Assembly (NCBI GenBank): GCA_022266195.1
Contig: WHVY01000003.1
Location: forward strand, 8,928,001 to 8,992,000
DNA length: 64,000 nucleotides
Direction: 5' to 3'
Origin: Tetranychus cinnabarinus
Taxonomy: Eukaryota > Arthropoda > Arachnida > Trombidiformes > Tetranychidae
Within the stretch, counting starts at the first letter, position 1, and each line of letters begins with the position of its first letter. The notes below the pieces were generated by a model. That model was not told where the DNA came from, did not search any database, and was given only the letters and a program-made list of their open reading frames with translations. Shown here one piece after another: positions 37,216 through 49,752 of the stretch. The translations under genes and the position numbers were made by a program.

Positions 37216-37745
37216 CAGAGTCTAGAGTCTGACGGTCTTTGCATCCTGCTTTCAACGGTAGTTGATAGACCGTCTTAGCTTGTGCTTGGCTATTGATGTT
37301 GGCTTCAACTTTTCGATGAATGTTTGGTTTTGCTGTTTAAATATGATGGATTTGTTCATCAAAAAGTTCATAAAATTTATCATTTTAGTTGAATGCTGTT
37401 TTTACCTGCTGTTGCTTTTTTGAAGGTGAAAGGGGAATTTATATTTTATTAAATTGATTGATATACATAAATGATAATCAAATTGAGCCTACCAGAGTCT
37501 AGAGTCTGACTGTCTTTACATCCTAGTTTTTCAACGGCAGTTGATGGACTGTCTTAGGTTGTGATTGACTAGCAATGTTGGCTTTAACTTGTCGAGGATT
37601 TTGTTGTTCAATATTGATGGATTTGTTCATCTTGAGAAGTGTCCATAAAATGTATCAAATAATTTTCTGTTGAATTACATTTTTATTGCTTTAATTTACC
37701 TGATGTTGCTTTTGTTGTTGTGAAGGTGAAAAGTGAAATTATACT
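37216..37745. repeat. Tandem duplication, period about 277 bp
   Basis: Copy 1 starts at 37216 and copy 2 at 37493. Both begin CAGAGTCTAGAGTCTGAC and keep order through TGATGGATTTGTTCATC, a TTTACCTG.TGTTGCTTTT block and GTGAAGGTGAAA. Divergence is moderate with small indels. Copy 1 also has an 8-bp palindromic pair GACGGTCT/AGACCGTC that is not preserved in copy 2. No ORF is shared. Confidence 0.85.
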
Positions 37746-40740
37746 TGATAATGATGATAATAATAATAGAAAACAATTGGGTCATCATTATGTTTCTCAA
37801 TGAGTTTTAATCTAATAAATGCTATTGACCTTGATTAACCTCAATTTGGGACTCAATTTGTGTGTGTGTGTGTTTATGATAAGCATTATTCACTGTCAAT
37901 CATCTTAAACCTTCTTCATTGAAACAAATTAACCGATTAATGTTTATACAATTTGTGTGTCTTCATATTCTGAAGGAGAAAAGAATCATGGTGAAGAAAC
38001 AAGTTGATATTGAGTAGATTACAGTCAAGTAGATCAAAAAAATGTTCACTTTTTTATATAAAATTTCAACTGAAAGAGTGAGAAATAAAATTGGAAACAA
38101 AATTGTTCACATTAATGATAATAGTAATAACGATAAATCGATAGCATTAAGTTATAATGAAAAGTCGCTCAAGGTTTTCTCGTTCGCCTTTTTGTTCTTT
38201 GCCATTTGTTGAAAATTGAAAGCCAAAATAATCACAGTCATCATCATGTTTCTCATCACCAACAACACCATCAATCAGGAAAAAAAGAAGAGCTAAAAAT
38301 GAAACGAAAAAGATGATCGACAAAATGAGTAAAATGATAGCAAGAAGAAAACTAGATTTCTTGAAATTTCACATTCCACCTTCAAAATGGATCATCATGT
38401 GTCAATGGAAATGAGGGTGAAAAGGAAATTAGAAAAGATGGAGAAATATTGAATTGTGAAACAATATGATGCGAAACCTTCAAGAATGCCAATCTGGATT
38501 CAGTTGAAAAAATGGTTTACATGTTAGGTAAGGTTCACCTTGATCTGACAATAGACTTTTTGTTTTTACCTTTGCTGTTGTTTGGCGTTGTGAAGCAGAA
38601 GATAATAACATTTAGAAAGTTGTCAACCTTGTGTGTCTCAAGACGCACAGAATTGAATTGAGAAAGGCATTCAAGTGACAATGGAAGAGAGCAAGTGAGC
38701 AAAGATGAAAATAAACTGATCATCATCTTAAAAGGAAGAGTAACCCAAAAATTCGAGCAAAATATCATCAAGGTTATCGTTAAACTTTATTTTCCTCTAC
38801 TTTTCCTTTTCCATGTCTCATGCTTTTCTCCTGTATATATATATGCATTGAATTAATTTCACCAACGATAACAATAATAATCTCTTACCTACGCTTTAAT
38901 CAAGCGGACAATCAAACGCCATCAAATAAACATCATCATGATCAATTATCTAATGATAGTTGTTTAATAATTGAATCAACCTTGGCTTTGTCAATCCAAT
39001 TTCACCATTTCTCTTCTTCCACCTTTCAATCATTTAATATTGATTACAGTTGATTACTTTCATAACTGGTCATTCAATTTGATTGCGTTCATTGGCATGA
39101 TTTCAATCTCGCCAAATGTTGAACCATTTTCGTCAAGAGACAACTTTTTTTCCCTTTTTCCAATTTTCTGATTTGATTTTCATTTGCAAAATTTTGGTTC
39201 AACAAAATTTCAAGGGCAAACTTTATTCTCATTATTTATATCATTTCAATGGTTAATCAGGTAAAAAACCTTTTCTTTTACCTCAAAAATTGTGGCCTTT
39301 TTATTGGCTCCATCTCATGGTGTTCAGTTGAACATTTGTCAACTTTACGATTAAAAGTCGATTAAACTCTTTTTTGATTCTGGGAAATGAAACTTTCCTT
39401 AATCAATGGTTAATGTCATCAAAAAAGTCGCTCTTTTAATAGCTGCCATTCAATTTGCAAGGTAAGACTTTTCACTTTTACTCTTTTCTCTCTCTCAATG
39501 ATAATAAAAACAATTGAGCTGAAGGCAACTTAATTGTGATTAAAAGTAGGAAAAAGGTAAATTCAGATTTTTGCTGCTTTCCATTTTCAAGTTGATCAAA
39601 ATGTTTTAACCTTGGTTGAGACTTGAAATTGTTTCAAAAAATATAATCATTATTCTTGTTATTCATATTTGATTATTATTCATAATTGGTTATCGTTGAG
39701 GAAGCTTCATCTAATGGCAATTTAGATAATTAAGATAATGGTAACAATAAAGATGAAGATGGTCAATGAAAGTGACCCTGACTAAACTGATTCCACTTGC
39801 GATAATTGGTGTTCATCTATTTTGGTTGAAGGTTTCCTTCGGTCCTTTTTTTAATGATCAAACGCTTTTCACATTTTCATTGATTCCAGTTCCAGATAAA
39901 GTCTCAATTGATTCAACTTTAATCATGATTAAGGTTGACATTCGCATCATTTTCTCTGTGTATTTGTTTTCGTTGGCAACATTAGTCTTTTCGTGTTCAC
40001 ATTATTTTTTTCCAGTTTTGACAGGAAAGCAAATTCAACTGTAAACTTGTTTCAATATTTTACATGATCATTATCATGATATTAGTCCATAGAATAAGTT
40101 TTACTTTTTTTTCTTTTCTTTTTTCTCAGGCAATTTTGCTAATGAAAAGAAGAAGAAGAATTGAGATTCAATTTTTTTTGCTTTCATTGCTTTTCATTTT
40201 GTTTGCAGCCTTTATTGTTGTTGTTATTGCTATTATTATCCTTATTGCTTTGCCAGATTATTCAGTCTGAACTTGTTACAAAGATGAACACCTCACGATA
40301 CTCATAAATGAAATTAGAGAAGAGAAGAAGAAGAAAAAAATGTCTTTTAAATGTTCTTCTTTCTGTTTAAACACGTTTTCAAATTAACAGGTTAAGTCTT
40401 TTATCTGTGTTCAACTGAGATTAATGAAAAATGGTACAAAATGAAACATGGTAATGATGATGAATAGGAAAAGGGGAAAAAGGTAAATTGTGCAAATGTG
40501 AGTAACACGAGAGGAAGAAGCCCTGTAAGCGCCAGTGGTCAGTGTAACGTGATAACATGACAAGTCAATTTTCAATGAATGTTCATTTTAAGTTTTTGAT
40601 TTCTATTGATTCGCCCAATTTAGACGGAAACTTGACTCTTGTAAAGCCAAATAGTGGAACCAAATAATCTACAGATTAACCAAAATCTGGTGAGAAATTG
40701 GAAATTCACATTTTCTCATTTCTCTTTAATGAAAAAATCC
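37746..40740. other. Non-coding, nothing recognised
   Basis: AT-rich sequence with a (TG)n run and several low-complexity ORFs (38535-38771, 38820-39171, 39766-40270) that have no family motifs. The hydrophobic frames at 39766-40270 come from T-rich DNA and lack a plausible gene structure. Confidence 0.45.
37859..37874. repeat. (TG)n microsatellite
   Basis: An uninterrupted TG dinucleotide run of eight units. Confidence 0.85.
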
Positions 40741-41152
40741 CTTTAAGACTTCGCTCTTTGATTTACATTTCCAAAGACTTTTAACTTTTCATTAAAAAAC
40801 CATTCGCTTTAAGATGTAAATATTCAACTTTACTGATTTGGATTAATCGATTAAAACGAAAATCTCGGTGCAAATGTTCTTATGAAAATCAAAAGAACCT
40901 TTCGAAAAAGATTTCTATGATTTTTGAAAAGTTTTGGAAATTGCAGTTTTACTTTCAGAGAAATTTATTCGTCTTTTCAATAATTTAACCGAAAATTGCA
41001 GATCACTTTACGACTTCGCTCTTTGATTTACATTTGCTTTCTGATTTGGACTGATTGGAACGAAAGTTTCGATTCAAATGTTCTGAGGAAATTTGAAAAA
41101 AGTAAAGATTGATGTTGATCGAAATTGCGATTTTATTTTCAGAGAAATGAGG
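40741..41152. repeat. Tandem duplication, period about 265 bp
   Basis: GACTTCGCTCTTTGATTTAC occurs at about 40747 and again at about 41011. Each copy continues through a GATTTGGA...AACGAAA region and CAAATGTTCT to a block ending TTTCAGAGAAAT (about 40958 and 41138). Copy 2 is shorter. Non-coding. Confidence 0.75.
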
Positions 41153-44100
41153 TCAGCGAAATGCTATTCGATATCAATTAAGGACAAAATGTGACTTAAG
41201 TTTGCCCTTTGGTTTGGGAATCGCAGCAAGCGAAAGTATTTGCCTGGAAAATGCTAATAACAATAATAATAGGTAATGATGATTTGCTTTTTGAGCATCA
41301 ATTATCACAAGAGAAAACTGTTGGGATGAAGAGAAGAAGAGAAAAGGATGAAAGATGATGTGACTTTTGTCCTTCTTTTGGCTCTTTTCTTTTAATTCCC
41401 TCAATGAACCGTTTCACCTTCCTTTCACCTGCCTCTGTCCCTCACAGCCTTATCATCAACATCATCGTCATTATCATCATCAACCTCAGCAACGATTTGA
41501 GATTTGTTGTTTTCCTTTTCACTTGAATAGTTACAAAATGTTTCTCTTCTTGCGGTTGCTCTGGTTTCATTCATTTCCTTTTTTTGTCTCCAAAGACGAA
41601 CAAGAATAAGATGAAAAAGCAGAAGAAGAAAGTAAAAGAGAAACTTTTCTATTCTCTTCCTCTCATTACCATCAACAGGTAATAATAACACGACTAGTTA
41701 CCTTATCTTTTCCTTTCATCCTCATCTTGTCATCTCTATCCTCAACCAGATCCGTCTCCTTCTCATCACAATAGCGATCCAAGATCACTGTTGATGCCAA
41801 ATTAATTCAATAACTTTTTTTAATTTCTTGTCAAAAACAAATTCAAGTTTCCCTTTTCACTTTAAATTTATCATTTCCTCTCTCAACTCCCACTGATCTC
41901 AATTACATGATGAGACTTTATTGAAATCTTACAAGACTTTGAGGAAAATGTCGACTGTAAGATAAATGAAGCAAAAGCATCATTTGTTTCCTAACATTTC
42001 AGATTCCATTATTTTCAGATTAGACGAAACACACACATTTTGTACATTTAAATGAATCATTCATTTCTTACCCATTCCAAAGCTGTTCACCTTGATTCAA
42101 GTCTGATCTTATTGTAAAAGATTAATAAATAATTCGTTGATAAACTTCTTTACCTGTAATTACCATAAACAAGTGAAAGTAAAGAGAGAAGCCAGAAAAT
42201 GCAATGTTTTTCCTCATCACAATACTAATAATAATAATCATTGTTTAAGGTGGTTTTAGAGGGTTTTTTAGTGCAACTTAAATTTATTGGTGAAACAAAA
42301 TGCTAAACTGAACAAAAAAGCGTAAAAATGTGTAAAATTGGCAGAAGAAAAGTAAAGAATCAGTTTATTGTTAAAACTTTTTTTTCTCTTCTGTTTACCT
42401 TGATGTTGGCCATTTGTTGAGCATTTTTACACTAAATTGATGAAAATTTGTCTCTCAATTGATAGCAATAAATAGGTGATAAATTGAATAAGAAAATTGG
42501 TTTCAATTATAGCAACTTGCATTACCATCAATGATACTTATTGTAAATGAAACTATCGATAGTTTGAGAAATAATAAAATGTTCAACTTGTTCACTTGAC
42601 CAATGAAAATTGGTGATTCTTTTAATTCAGTTTTACAATGAAACTCAATGTTTACCTTTCATTCAGAATGAACAAATCAAGTGAGAAAGCGTTTCATTTG
42701 CATAACTAGAAGCGCATTTGATTCAATCTTTTTCAATCAATAAAATTTCAAGCTTTGAGAATTTCATTTTTCAGGTGAAATCAATCTTTCAATTTATCTC
42801 CATTAATATTGGGATTACTTGAGTGTCATTTTGTTGACTTGTTCAATGGGTTGATGGTGCAATTTGTTTACTATTGATGATATGCACTGTGAATTCAATT
42901 CTTGAGATTTCAAGGTTTGCTCATGAGAGTTGATTGCAAGTGAAGATTTGCTTTTTGGTGTCAAAAATTAAACAAATGAATTAAACCTTGCTTCTCGATT
43001 GGAATGTAATTGAGGGTGAAAAAGTGTTCAATGATTAGACAATCGGCTGAGTGTCCATCATTGAGTTTTACCTTTAGACTGTGTTTACAAAATGGTCAAG
43101 TTTTGGTTTCACTTTTTTTTTGGTTGATTACAAAAGGCAAACCAGAAACAGGATAAGTGAAAAGGCTTTTGTTGGTGAAAACAGTTGAGGCAAATGGAAT
43201 GATAATTTGGCAATTAAAATGATGAAGATGTGCTTCTTTTGTACAATGTACAGGGTGTGAGTTTTGTAAATTTGGTATTAACATTTAGTTGAGAAAAGAT
43301 GAGATTGTCATTGGGAAAGAGAAAGAGAGATAAATTGAGGGCCAAATAAACGGAACTAGGGTCATTCGAGCATGAGGTCGTTACCTGAGAAAGAGTGGTG
43401 ATAGTAATTGGTGAGCAGATGAAGATACAGAAGATGAGAAGGAGAGAGAGAGAGAGAGAAGAAAGGAAATGAAATCAGAACAGAAAGGACGGACAAGATT
43501 TGGACTGTGATTGGAGTAAGAAGTTACAGTTAAAATCATTGTAGCGTAATGATGAGGGGTAACCATCGGAGGAGGAGGAGGAGATGGTCGTTGTTTTTGA
43601 TTTGTTTGTTGAGGCTCTGGTAGAGTAACGGAATGACCAAATTACCCCGAGGCTCATCAAGCTAACTGTGTAATCTTTTAGGCTGCCTTATAGTCGACTA
43701 AAATTAACCAAGAAATGAAATTTCAAAACTCTGCTTAAAACACTTTGATTACTCTGATTTTCATCGGCCATCATCAAGAGGTATGCCATCGATATTGTTT
43801 GGTCTGTTGGTTAGGATTTGTAAATGTTGCTATTGATTGATTTGTCAAATATCGATATTTTATGAGGACAAGCAAAAACCAAGACACTTTTTTAGCTGCA
43901 ATGGTTCACAGTTTCATGGAATCAAAGTTTGGTTTGTAATAGAAATGCATGTGAAATGAATTTTATGTATTGACCATTTTAAGCAATCATTTTGTTTCAT
44001 CTTGACCTGGATGTTTTCGGCTTGACAAAAGTTGTTAAATTTTTTATTGTGACTTTGGGTGTTTTCAAGAATTGGTGGATATTCAGCATAAAATTGATCA

Positions 44101-45103
44101 ATACAATTGGATAGTTTTTATAATCGGTTGTTGCAAATGAAATGGGTAAAGTGAATTAGTTGAATGTGTAGTCTGTGGAATTTTATCAATTATTAATTAA
44201 AATCAATGTATCGAAGTTCAACAATCAAGATGAACCAACTTTTATTTCAAGTTACATCTTGATTAGATCTTCAATTAATGATTGAATTCCTAAGTGAGAA
44301 GAGTTCCAGTCTTTTTCAGACGCAGATAAAAACGAATCAGGAGTAACTTACAGTTCTCAATCAACCTTTGCTTCGATTTTTTATTCATCATGATCTTGCT
44401 TTTCTCCGTTTTGGCAAGGCTTTTCTTTAGTGCGACAAAATAAAAAAAATGAAATCATTTTGAAATGGCTGCCTTCATTGTGAATGGACTGTAGATGAAC
44501 ATCGTTAATTCCCATAAATACAGTTATTCAGTATGGTTCAATATATCAGTTAATATTGCAGCTCCATCTAATAGCACAAAAGTTATCCATGCATCATGAG
44601 CGGTTTTTTACCTCACTAGTTGGCTTTGAATAACCAGTAATTGTGGTAACAATTTCGCACAATTAAGCCTAAAGTGGAAATTGAATTTTAATGTTTGCAG
44701 CGCCATCTACCAATTCATTTAATAAACTTTCAAGATTCAACTTTTTTTGAATTTCCCTCACAAAATTAGCAACCCAAAAACTGTTTACTTTGTAACCAAG
44801 TAACCGGTAGCCTTAAAAATGAAAGATCGGTTGAAACATGGCGTAATCTTCAGAATTCAATTGAAAGCTTTAGATTCTAGAGCTATTGGGTGACCGAATA
44901 GCGGTAGCCTAAGTAATATCGAATTTTCAAGCTATTACTTCTTTAGTGATGAAAGTAAATGGTAATTGGTTCAAAATAAGAACCAAATTCGAGTTTTATT
45001 TGTCTTCTCAATTCAGCAAAGACTGAATCTCATGTTTTTCAAACAAAACTTCTGTCATAGATCCTAGACTGTATTAAGTTATCTTTACAATAGGAATGAC
45101 TCC
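41153..45103. other. Non-coding, nothing recognised
   Basis: About 4 kb with (GA)n at 43441-43460 and (GGA)n at 43567-43583. ORFs here (41174-41404, 41367-41609, 41425-41691, 43096-43284, 43381-43660) overlap on opposite strands and are rich in Ser, His, Lys or Arg because of the simple repeats. Confidence 0.45.
43441..43583. repeat. Purine-rich simple repeats (GA)n and (GGA)n
   Basis: (GA)n lies at 43441-43460 and (GGA)n at 43567-43583, with unique sequence between them. They create the serine-rich frames seen on the minus strand. Confidence 0.7.
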
Positions 45104-45538
45104 TTATGTTTCAGACTAATTGTACAAAATTAAATTACGACAGTCAGACAAGACTCACAGGCATCATTTAACCTAAATGAAGGTACACTTTTCAAAGATA
45201 TGTTTGGTAATAAGTCAATTTTGATGAAACATCGTCAATTTATAGCCTTTAATGGATAAGAGCGATATTTGATATTTCTTATTTCAATGAAAACAGTGGT
45301 CTAGCTTCATATCAAGGTTTTTGAAAAAACGCCAAAATTTTGCAGCAAAATTGTCATGAAAATCTCAACTAAGGTCGATTGAAATTTTCTGTTCCACCTA
45401 CAAGCTAAATTTCATGAAATTAAAAATCACTTTTCCATATTTTAAGAAACAATCAGATTTTTACGCTCTTATCCATTAAAGGTCATAAATTGTCTTGTCT
45501 AACTGTCGTAATTTGAGTATAAATAGTCTGAAACATTA
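45104..45538. mobile_element. Foldback (MITE-like) element
   Basis: The outer arms TTATGTTTCAGACTA (45104) and TAGTCTGAAACATTA (to 45538) are inverted. Inside them AATTACGACAGTCAGACAAGA (about 45132) pairs with TCTTGTCTAACTGTCGTAATT, and CCTTTAATGGATAAGAGCG (about 45249) pairs with CGCTCTTATCCATTAAAGG. The left arm carries about 80 bp extra between its two halves. There is no ORF. Target-site duplications were not resolved. Confidence 0.65.
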
Positions 45539-46107
45539 GTACCTATTCTTCACAGTAGTCATACCTTATTTTGACACAAAACTGCGTCTCTAGACATTTT
45601 ATTCAGGATTAATTTTCAAGAATAGACATGATACTAATTGCAGGGTTGAATCTGAAGCCTCTAGTGAATTCAACTAGTGCGAATGGATATTTCATGTTCT
45701 TACCTGATAATCGACTCTTATTCAGCTTCGAGTACAAATCATGTCTTGAATTTCTTATCATGTCATAGCGATACAAATTCTTACCTTTCTTATTATCATA
45801 AAATTGGCGTCAAGTTTACTTGCTCTGATAGTCTACCCGAATAGCAAGACAACTACAAAGATAGTCGCGAAAAAAGTAAATATGAACAAAATTTAGCGGT
45901 TAAATCTAGATTTAATGACATTTTAGCGCTTTGTATTATTTATCAGGGGGTAAGGGATTTAACAATTTATGGGGAATGGGGTTTAGTATTGGTGATAGGT
46001 GAAAGGTGATTGGCCAGGTCGTTGAAGATGACTTGATGATTCTTTTCCTTGGCTTTGCTTGTAGAGATGAGAAATAAATGAACACTTTTTTAGCACAACA
46101 AAAACAC

Positions 46108-46113
46108 TTTATT
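46108..46113 (-). terminator. Candidate poly(A) signal of a minus-strand transcript
   Basis: On the minus strand AATAAA is followed within about 15 bases by a T/GT-rich stretch (GTGTTTTTGTTGTG), the usual cleavage/polyadenylation arrangement. It lies at the far end of the region led by the promoter-like module at 50462-50543. Linkage of the two is inference. Confidence 0.35.
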
Positions 46114-46289
46114 CACCAAGAAACTCAATCAGTAAAATTTGAACACAAAATTTCAATTGAAATTAAACACAAACAGTATTAATCAGAAATAAACACAAAA
46201 ACTTAGATACACTTTGGTTTAGGTAAAATAAAACTTATGTGGCTCATTTCAAATACAAGAAAACCCATTCATATTAAAACAGAAAAATA

Positions 46290-46740
46290 CAACATCAGTT
46301 CAATTTAGTTGAACAATTTCAGTATAAAATTCAATACAAAATTCAGTATGAATTCAGAATAAATTTCAGTATTTCACCTTAAATTACAATTTAAGTTTCA
46401 GAATAAAATTACCAATATAAATTTTCAATGTACATTTTTTACACAGATTCAGAATAAGTTTTCATTATGAATTTTAACACAACTTTAGCAGAATTTTTCA
46501 TAGCAAAATAGCAGAGCATTTCAATGTAAACACAATGTGGATTTCAGAATAATTTTCAATAGAAATTTGAATAAATCTCAGTACGAATTCGCAGTATGGA
46601 ACTTGCGGGGTGAACTTTCAGTGTGCATTTTCAGTATAACTTTTAGTACGACTTTGTAGTATGGAATTGTAGTAATTTGTAGCAATTTCAGTATGAATTC
46701 AGTAATTGTAGTATGGATACGCAATATGGATACGCAGTAA
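46290..46740. repeat. Degenerate repeat field built on TTCAGTATGAATT-like words
   Basis: Variants of CAGTATGAATTC, TTCAGAATAA and GTAGTATGGA recur irregularly, roughly every 15-40 bases, through this stretch. It looks like an old, diverged minisatellite. No coding frame. Confidence 0.6.
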
Positions 46741-46799
46741 GAAAATGGCGTCAATTTGTAGCATGAATCTTTGTATGAATTTGAATTTAAATGTAATTT

Positions 46800-47880
46800 T
46801 CAGAATTATTACTTCTTCTTAGATATACCAGTAGATATCATTTCAATTGAATTGATTTAACCCCTTGAATTTGACACAAGAAACATGGAAGTTACTTGAA
46901 ACATCGATCAGCAAAAATTGAATAGAAAAAAATCAAATGAGGGAATGTAGAACAAAATTTTGACAAAAATTATAGTTCAGAAACCTTCGGCATAACAGAA
47001 CATTAACAGCTTAATATAACTTTTCGATAAAACCAAAACCAAAACCAGCACTCGGATATTGAAGCAAATGTATGATTGCTTTTAGCATTTGAATTAAATT
47101 GTAGATATTAAATTATCCCTTTACGTAAATCAGCAAAAAATGAATTAAGAAATTAACATTCTTCCAAGAACAGTTGATACTCCTTTTTAACCTTGCAAGT
47201 GATTTTATGGACCAAAAAATCTACCAAACTTATATGTACCACTTCAGCTTGAGCTTTTAAGCATGAAAACAAAATTTAAGATTTATCTCGACTCGCTATA
47301 CCCCAGATACTCGAATAACCTTGAACTTCACTTAACTCGATACGCAATGAAAAATTAAACATTTTTTACGCCAGTAATTGATAAAACCATTATTGAATAG
47401 CGCACAGGCTGAACAAAAACTTCTCAAACCCAATATAATGTGATCTTAATGGAACTTTGACATCTTTGTAATGAGAAATTGGTAAAACACTGGAAACCGT
47501 TATAACTTCAATGGTAATTTGAAAAAAAGCTTCTGAAATGAACAAAAACGAGAGGACGGATTAGATACATGAAACAATTGAGAGCAAAATTAAAGAAACA
47601 GTCAGTAATGAAACTCACCAATAACACATCCAAACTTTGCGGGAGCCACAATGAGAATTTACGAACTAGTAATTTGTAATGAGTTGAACCAGGCTGGCAC
47701 TGAGATCTTTGATTCATTAATTTTGAACGCCATATGAAGATTTTGAATTTACTAATTGATCAATGGACTTTTAACTTGAATTGAATTTGAATTTGAAAAA
47801 CTGGTTTTGCAGCGAATGAAAACTCGGAATTTGAATGGTTTGATGAACAATTAAATTGAGAACTTCGAAATTTTGGAAAA
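46800..47880. other. Non-coding apart from a candidate small intron
   Basis: About 1.1 kb with no recognised gene. The only structure noted is the minus-strand donor/acceptor pair at 47618/47533. The frame at 47508-47717 reaches into it. Confidence 0.4.
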
Positions 47881-48302
47881 TGGATATTTAGATGACTAGG
47901 AACTTTGAATTAGACGTGATTTAGTGATTTTATAAGATGATTAAGCTTGGAGAACATGGAACGACCAATGAGTATGATTGAGATTGAGATTGTAGACGGC
48001 TTACGATTTGAACTAAACTTTAGCTGGATGACCACTTACTTTAAAACTTGACTTCATTATTTTGACTGATAAATTAAACCAATTGAAAGATGGATATTTA
48101 GATGACTAGGAGCTTTGACAATGAACTTTGAATGTGGATAATGATTTTATAAGATGAGTAGTTAAGCTTGGAGACATGGAACGACCAATGAGTATAATTG
48201 AGATTGAGAACGGCTTACGATTTGAACTAAAACTTTCGCTGGATACCCACTTACTTTAAACTTGACTTTGTAATTTAGATTAGAGATTAATTAGACCAAT
48301 TA
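47881..48302. repeat. Tandem duplication, period about 210 bp
   Basis: Copies start at 47881 and 48091 with TGGATATTTAGATGACTAGG. Both continue through GATTTTATAAGATGA, AAGCTTGGAGA, CATGGAACGACCAATGAGTA and CGGCTTACGATTTGAACTAA to CCAATT. Strong similarity with a few indels suggests a recent event. Non-coding. Confidence 0.9.
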
Positions 48303-48935
48303 AATATCAGTAGTATTTAACATCAGAACTTTGACCATAACACCTTCAAGGGTTGCGACATATTCATCACGACTTTATCTTTTGACTTTAGATTAGACAG
48401 AAAACCATAAATTGATGTTTTGAGACCCAATTACAATCAGATGGATGGAAATGACCAGAATTTTCATGGCAAATCTTAGCTTAGCTTTAAACAATCAGCT
48501 TGTGATTATAGCAATTTATGTGTGGACTTGAATTAACTTATGTGAACTCAACATATTGGGATTTATCAAATGATTCATGATTTCAGCGGGGATTCAAAAA
48601 ACGGTACTTTGGAGATGTGTACATTTAACCATTAAAAATATAATTAATGTGCAATACGTAAAGGTGAGTGTTTGCAAACACAGATGGTGAGGCAATGGTA
48701 AACAGAACTAACCATTCATCAGGAAGGTATAAATTTTAAACTCATTACGCGGAAAGACGATAAATTAAAGCGAGATGAAGATTGGAACAATAAAAATGAT
48801 AAAGACATGACATAACAGCATATTCGTTAGGGTGGGGTTTCTCAAAATTGTAAATTGCAGGGATGAAAGGCGAACTCCTTAATGATAAGCTGAGATGGTG
48901 ATGAGGGAATGAAAGGTGAGCATTATAACCACTAG

Positions 48936-49007
48936 TGACCTCCTATGAACCTCCTATTGACCTCCTATTGATTTCCTATCGACTTCCTATTGACATCCTA
49001 GCGACTC
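48936..49007. repeat. Short tandem repeat, unit about 12 bp, six copies
   Basis: Degenerate repeats of TGACCTCCTATT with changes such as TGATTTCCTATC and CGACTTCCTATT. Confidence 0.8.
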
Positions 49008-49752
49008 ACAGTTGATCCTAATTAAACTCCCAGATAGCTAAGGCTTTATAAAGCTGATATATAAAAATCTCAATTGATCCAAGAATAAACAGGTAACAGA
49101 GTTGAATCCACGTTAAAATTGAGGTCATGGTACAGAAAAACCCAAATTGCAGAATTCCAGGCAAGTGAGGAATAGGCAGCAATTTGACAACACGAAATGA
49201 CAAAAACTTTGGCAAAATACTTTGAGATACTAAAGCTTCAATCGGCCACTTTAGTAACTTGAAAAGAGATCCATTATAACATGCAGTGAAGTGTTATAAT
49301 AGGCTTGATGCAGGGTGAAGGCAGACAATAGAGATGACCTCAGTAAACCATGGATTAATTGATAGGATCAATTAAAGGACAGACATTCTTCTTTTATGTA
49401 ACTGTAACAAAACACAACTGTATCTTCCCGGATAATTAACATGAGACCTGCGGTAAATTAATCGTTTGACACTATGGAAAAGTAAAAAACAAGACAAAGA
49501 GAAAAAAGAGAGAAAAAAAGAGAGAAAGAAAAGAGAAAAGAGAAGAGTCCAGAACCTGAAACTAGAGGAATTAACGTTAGAGGAAAAAAGGATTAGATAC
49601 TCCCTGCAGTGACCTTGAGAGATTGTTAAAGATCAACCAATCATCAAGAATAAGTCGACCCATCACAACAAACCAGGTCAGTTACAGATCTATTGATTTC
49701 CGGCTATAAAGAAAATGGTTTAAAGCATGCATCATCTAAGAATAGTTAACTT

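Noticed and set aside
39766..40270. Two hydrophobic ORFs that look like membrane proteins
   Set aside because: They come from T-rich DNA, overlap simple sequence, lack splice partners and show no receptor or transporter signature.
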